From an uncultured Acidobacteriota bacterium (GTDB lineage Bacteria > Acidobacteriota > Thermoanaerobaculia > Gp7-AA8): 6,950 bases of DNA. A model generated the notes under the pieces. The model had not been told where the DNA came from and searched no databases. It saw only the letters and a program-made list of their open reading frames with translations. The translations under genes were made by a program, and so were the position numbers. Of the stretch, positions 6,461 through 6,950 are shown piece after piece; within the stretch, counting starts at the first letter, position 1, and each line of letters begins with the position of its first letter. Location: the NCBI GenBank assembly GCA_946887105.1, contig CAMPKJ010000258.1:1-6950 (forward strand), read 5' to 3'.

Positions 6461-6950
6461 GAAGCGATGACATCGCGACGCGCTCGATCGTTTCGATCGC
6501 TTTCGCCGCCTGCTTCTCCCGCTTCTCGATCTTCTTCGCTCGTCCGATGACGTCTTCGATCAGCGCCCAGGTCACGTTCGACGGCTGGTAGCGATCGGGC
6601 GACGACTCGGCGACGTGACGTCCGAGGGCGCCGAGGGCGGTGTGGTACGGGAGAGGGCGGATGCTGCCGGTGCGCGAGAGCTCGTCGATGTAGCGGCCGG
6701 CCAGGAGACCGACGGCCGACGACTCGACGTAGCCCTCGACGCCGGTGATCTGGCCGGCGAAGAAGATCCGCTCATCGCGTTTGGTCTGGAACGCCGGGGT
6801 GAGGTGCTTCGGACCGTTGATGAACGTATTGCGGTGCATGGAGCCGAAGCGCGCGAACGCGACGTTCTGGAGGCCGGGGATCATCGAGATCACGCGCTTC
6901 TGCTCCGACACTTTCATCTTGGTCTGGAAGCCGACCAGGTTGAAGTACTC
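6450..6950 (-). CDS. trmFO: TrmFO, folate/FAD-dependent tRNA (uracil-54-C5)-methyltransferase (C-terminal part)
   Basis: TrmFO makes ribothymidine (m5U54) in the T loop of tRNA, using methylenetetrahydrofolate as carbon donor and reduced FAD, in the cytoplasm. The window holds the last 166 residues of a protein usually near 440, so the FAD-binding N terminus and catalytic cysteines lie beyond the right edge. The frame is open to base 6950 (EYFNLVGFQTK precedes the Met at 6917, which is not the start). Diagnostic motifs are EQKRVISMIPGLQNVAFARFG, MHRNTFINGPKHLTP and FFAGQITGVEGYVESSAVGLLAGRY. The tail is a charged helix (RAKKIEKREKQAAKAIETIERV) followed by AMSSLPSS. The last two serines and the stop codon fall inside the right arm of the inverted-repeat element, so the original C terminus may have been altered by it. 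It is convergent with the btuB-like gene. Confidence 0.95.
   Translation of the reverse strand, partial: EYFNLVGFQTKMKVSEQKRVISMIPGLQNVAFARFGSMHRNTFINGPKHLTPAFQTKRDERIFFAGQITGVEGYVESSAVGLLAGRYIDELSRTGSIRPLPYHTALGALGRHVAESSPDRYQPSNVTWALIEDVIGRAKKIEKREKQAAKAIETIERVAMSSLPSS

Noticed and set aside
6450..6917. A complete 155-residue protein starting at 6917
   Set aside because: The upstream in-frame residues EYFNLVGFQTK belong to TrmFO, so the Met at 6917 is internal.

Overview
This is a GC-rich, densely coding bacterial segment that reads as ordinary chromosome. Three things point to a Gram-negative outside the Enterobacteria: a TonB-dependent outer-membrane receptor, several Sec signal peptides, and a folate-dependent TrmFO-type tRNA methyltransferase. 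The tandem secreted amidohydrolases and the general character fit Acidobacteriota or a similar soil/sediment phylum. That placement is an inference from gene content; there is no rRNA or marker phylogeny here.

Layout. Positions 1-2549 hold two tandem amidohydrolase-superfamily genes on the + strand. The first is cut by the left edge and keeps its metal-binding residues. The second begins on the last base of the first one's stop codon, is exported, and has lost most metal ligands. A small protein of unknown function (2551-3123) follows after one base and completes an apparent three-gene operon. It meets an exported DinB-like protein (3120-3725, - strand) tail to tail, with the stop codons overlapping by 4 bases. 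A 48-base divergent spacer leads to a membrane RDD-family protein (3774-4289, +).

Positions 4322-4474 are a well-formed cobalamin riboswitch. Forty bases downstream begins a BtuB-like TonB-dependent receptor (4515-6347, +), a classic B12-repressed outer-membrane transporter. No intrinsic terminator lies between aptamer and gene. The control probably acts on translation, and an 8-base complement between the aptamer's P5/L5 hairpin and the receptor's ribosome-binding site supports this.

Positions 6375-6460 carry an imperfect inverted-repeat element between two convergent genes. Its right arm supplies the stop codon and last two residues of the trmFO gene, which runs off the right edge (6450 to beyond 6950, - strand).

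I see no CRISPR array, tRNA or rRNA gene, insertion sequence, phage gene or recognisable defence cassette. The most interesting points are the riboswitch expression platform, the ligand-poor partner in the amidohydrolase pair, and the repeat element that reaches into trmFO. I do not see evidence for an entirely new system.
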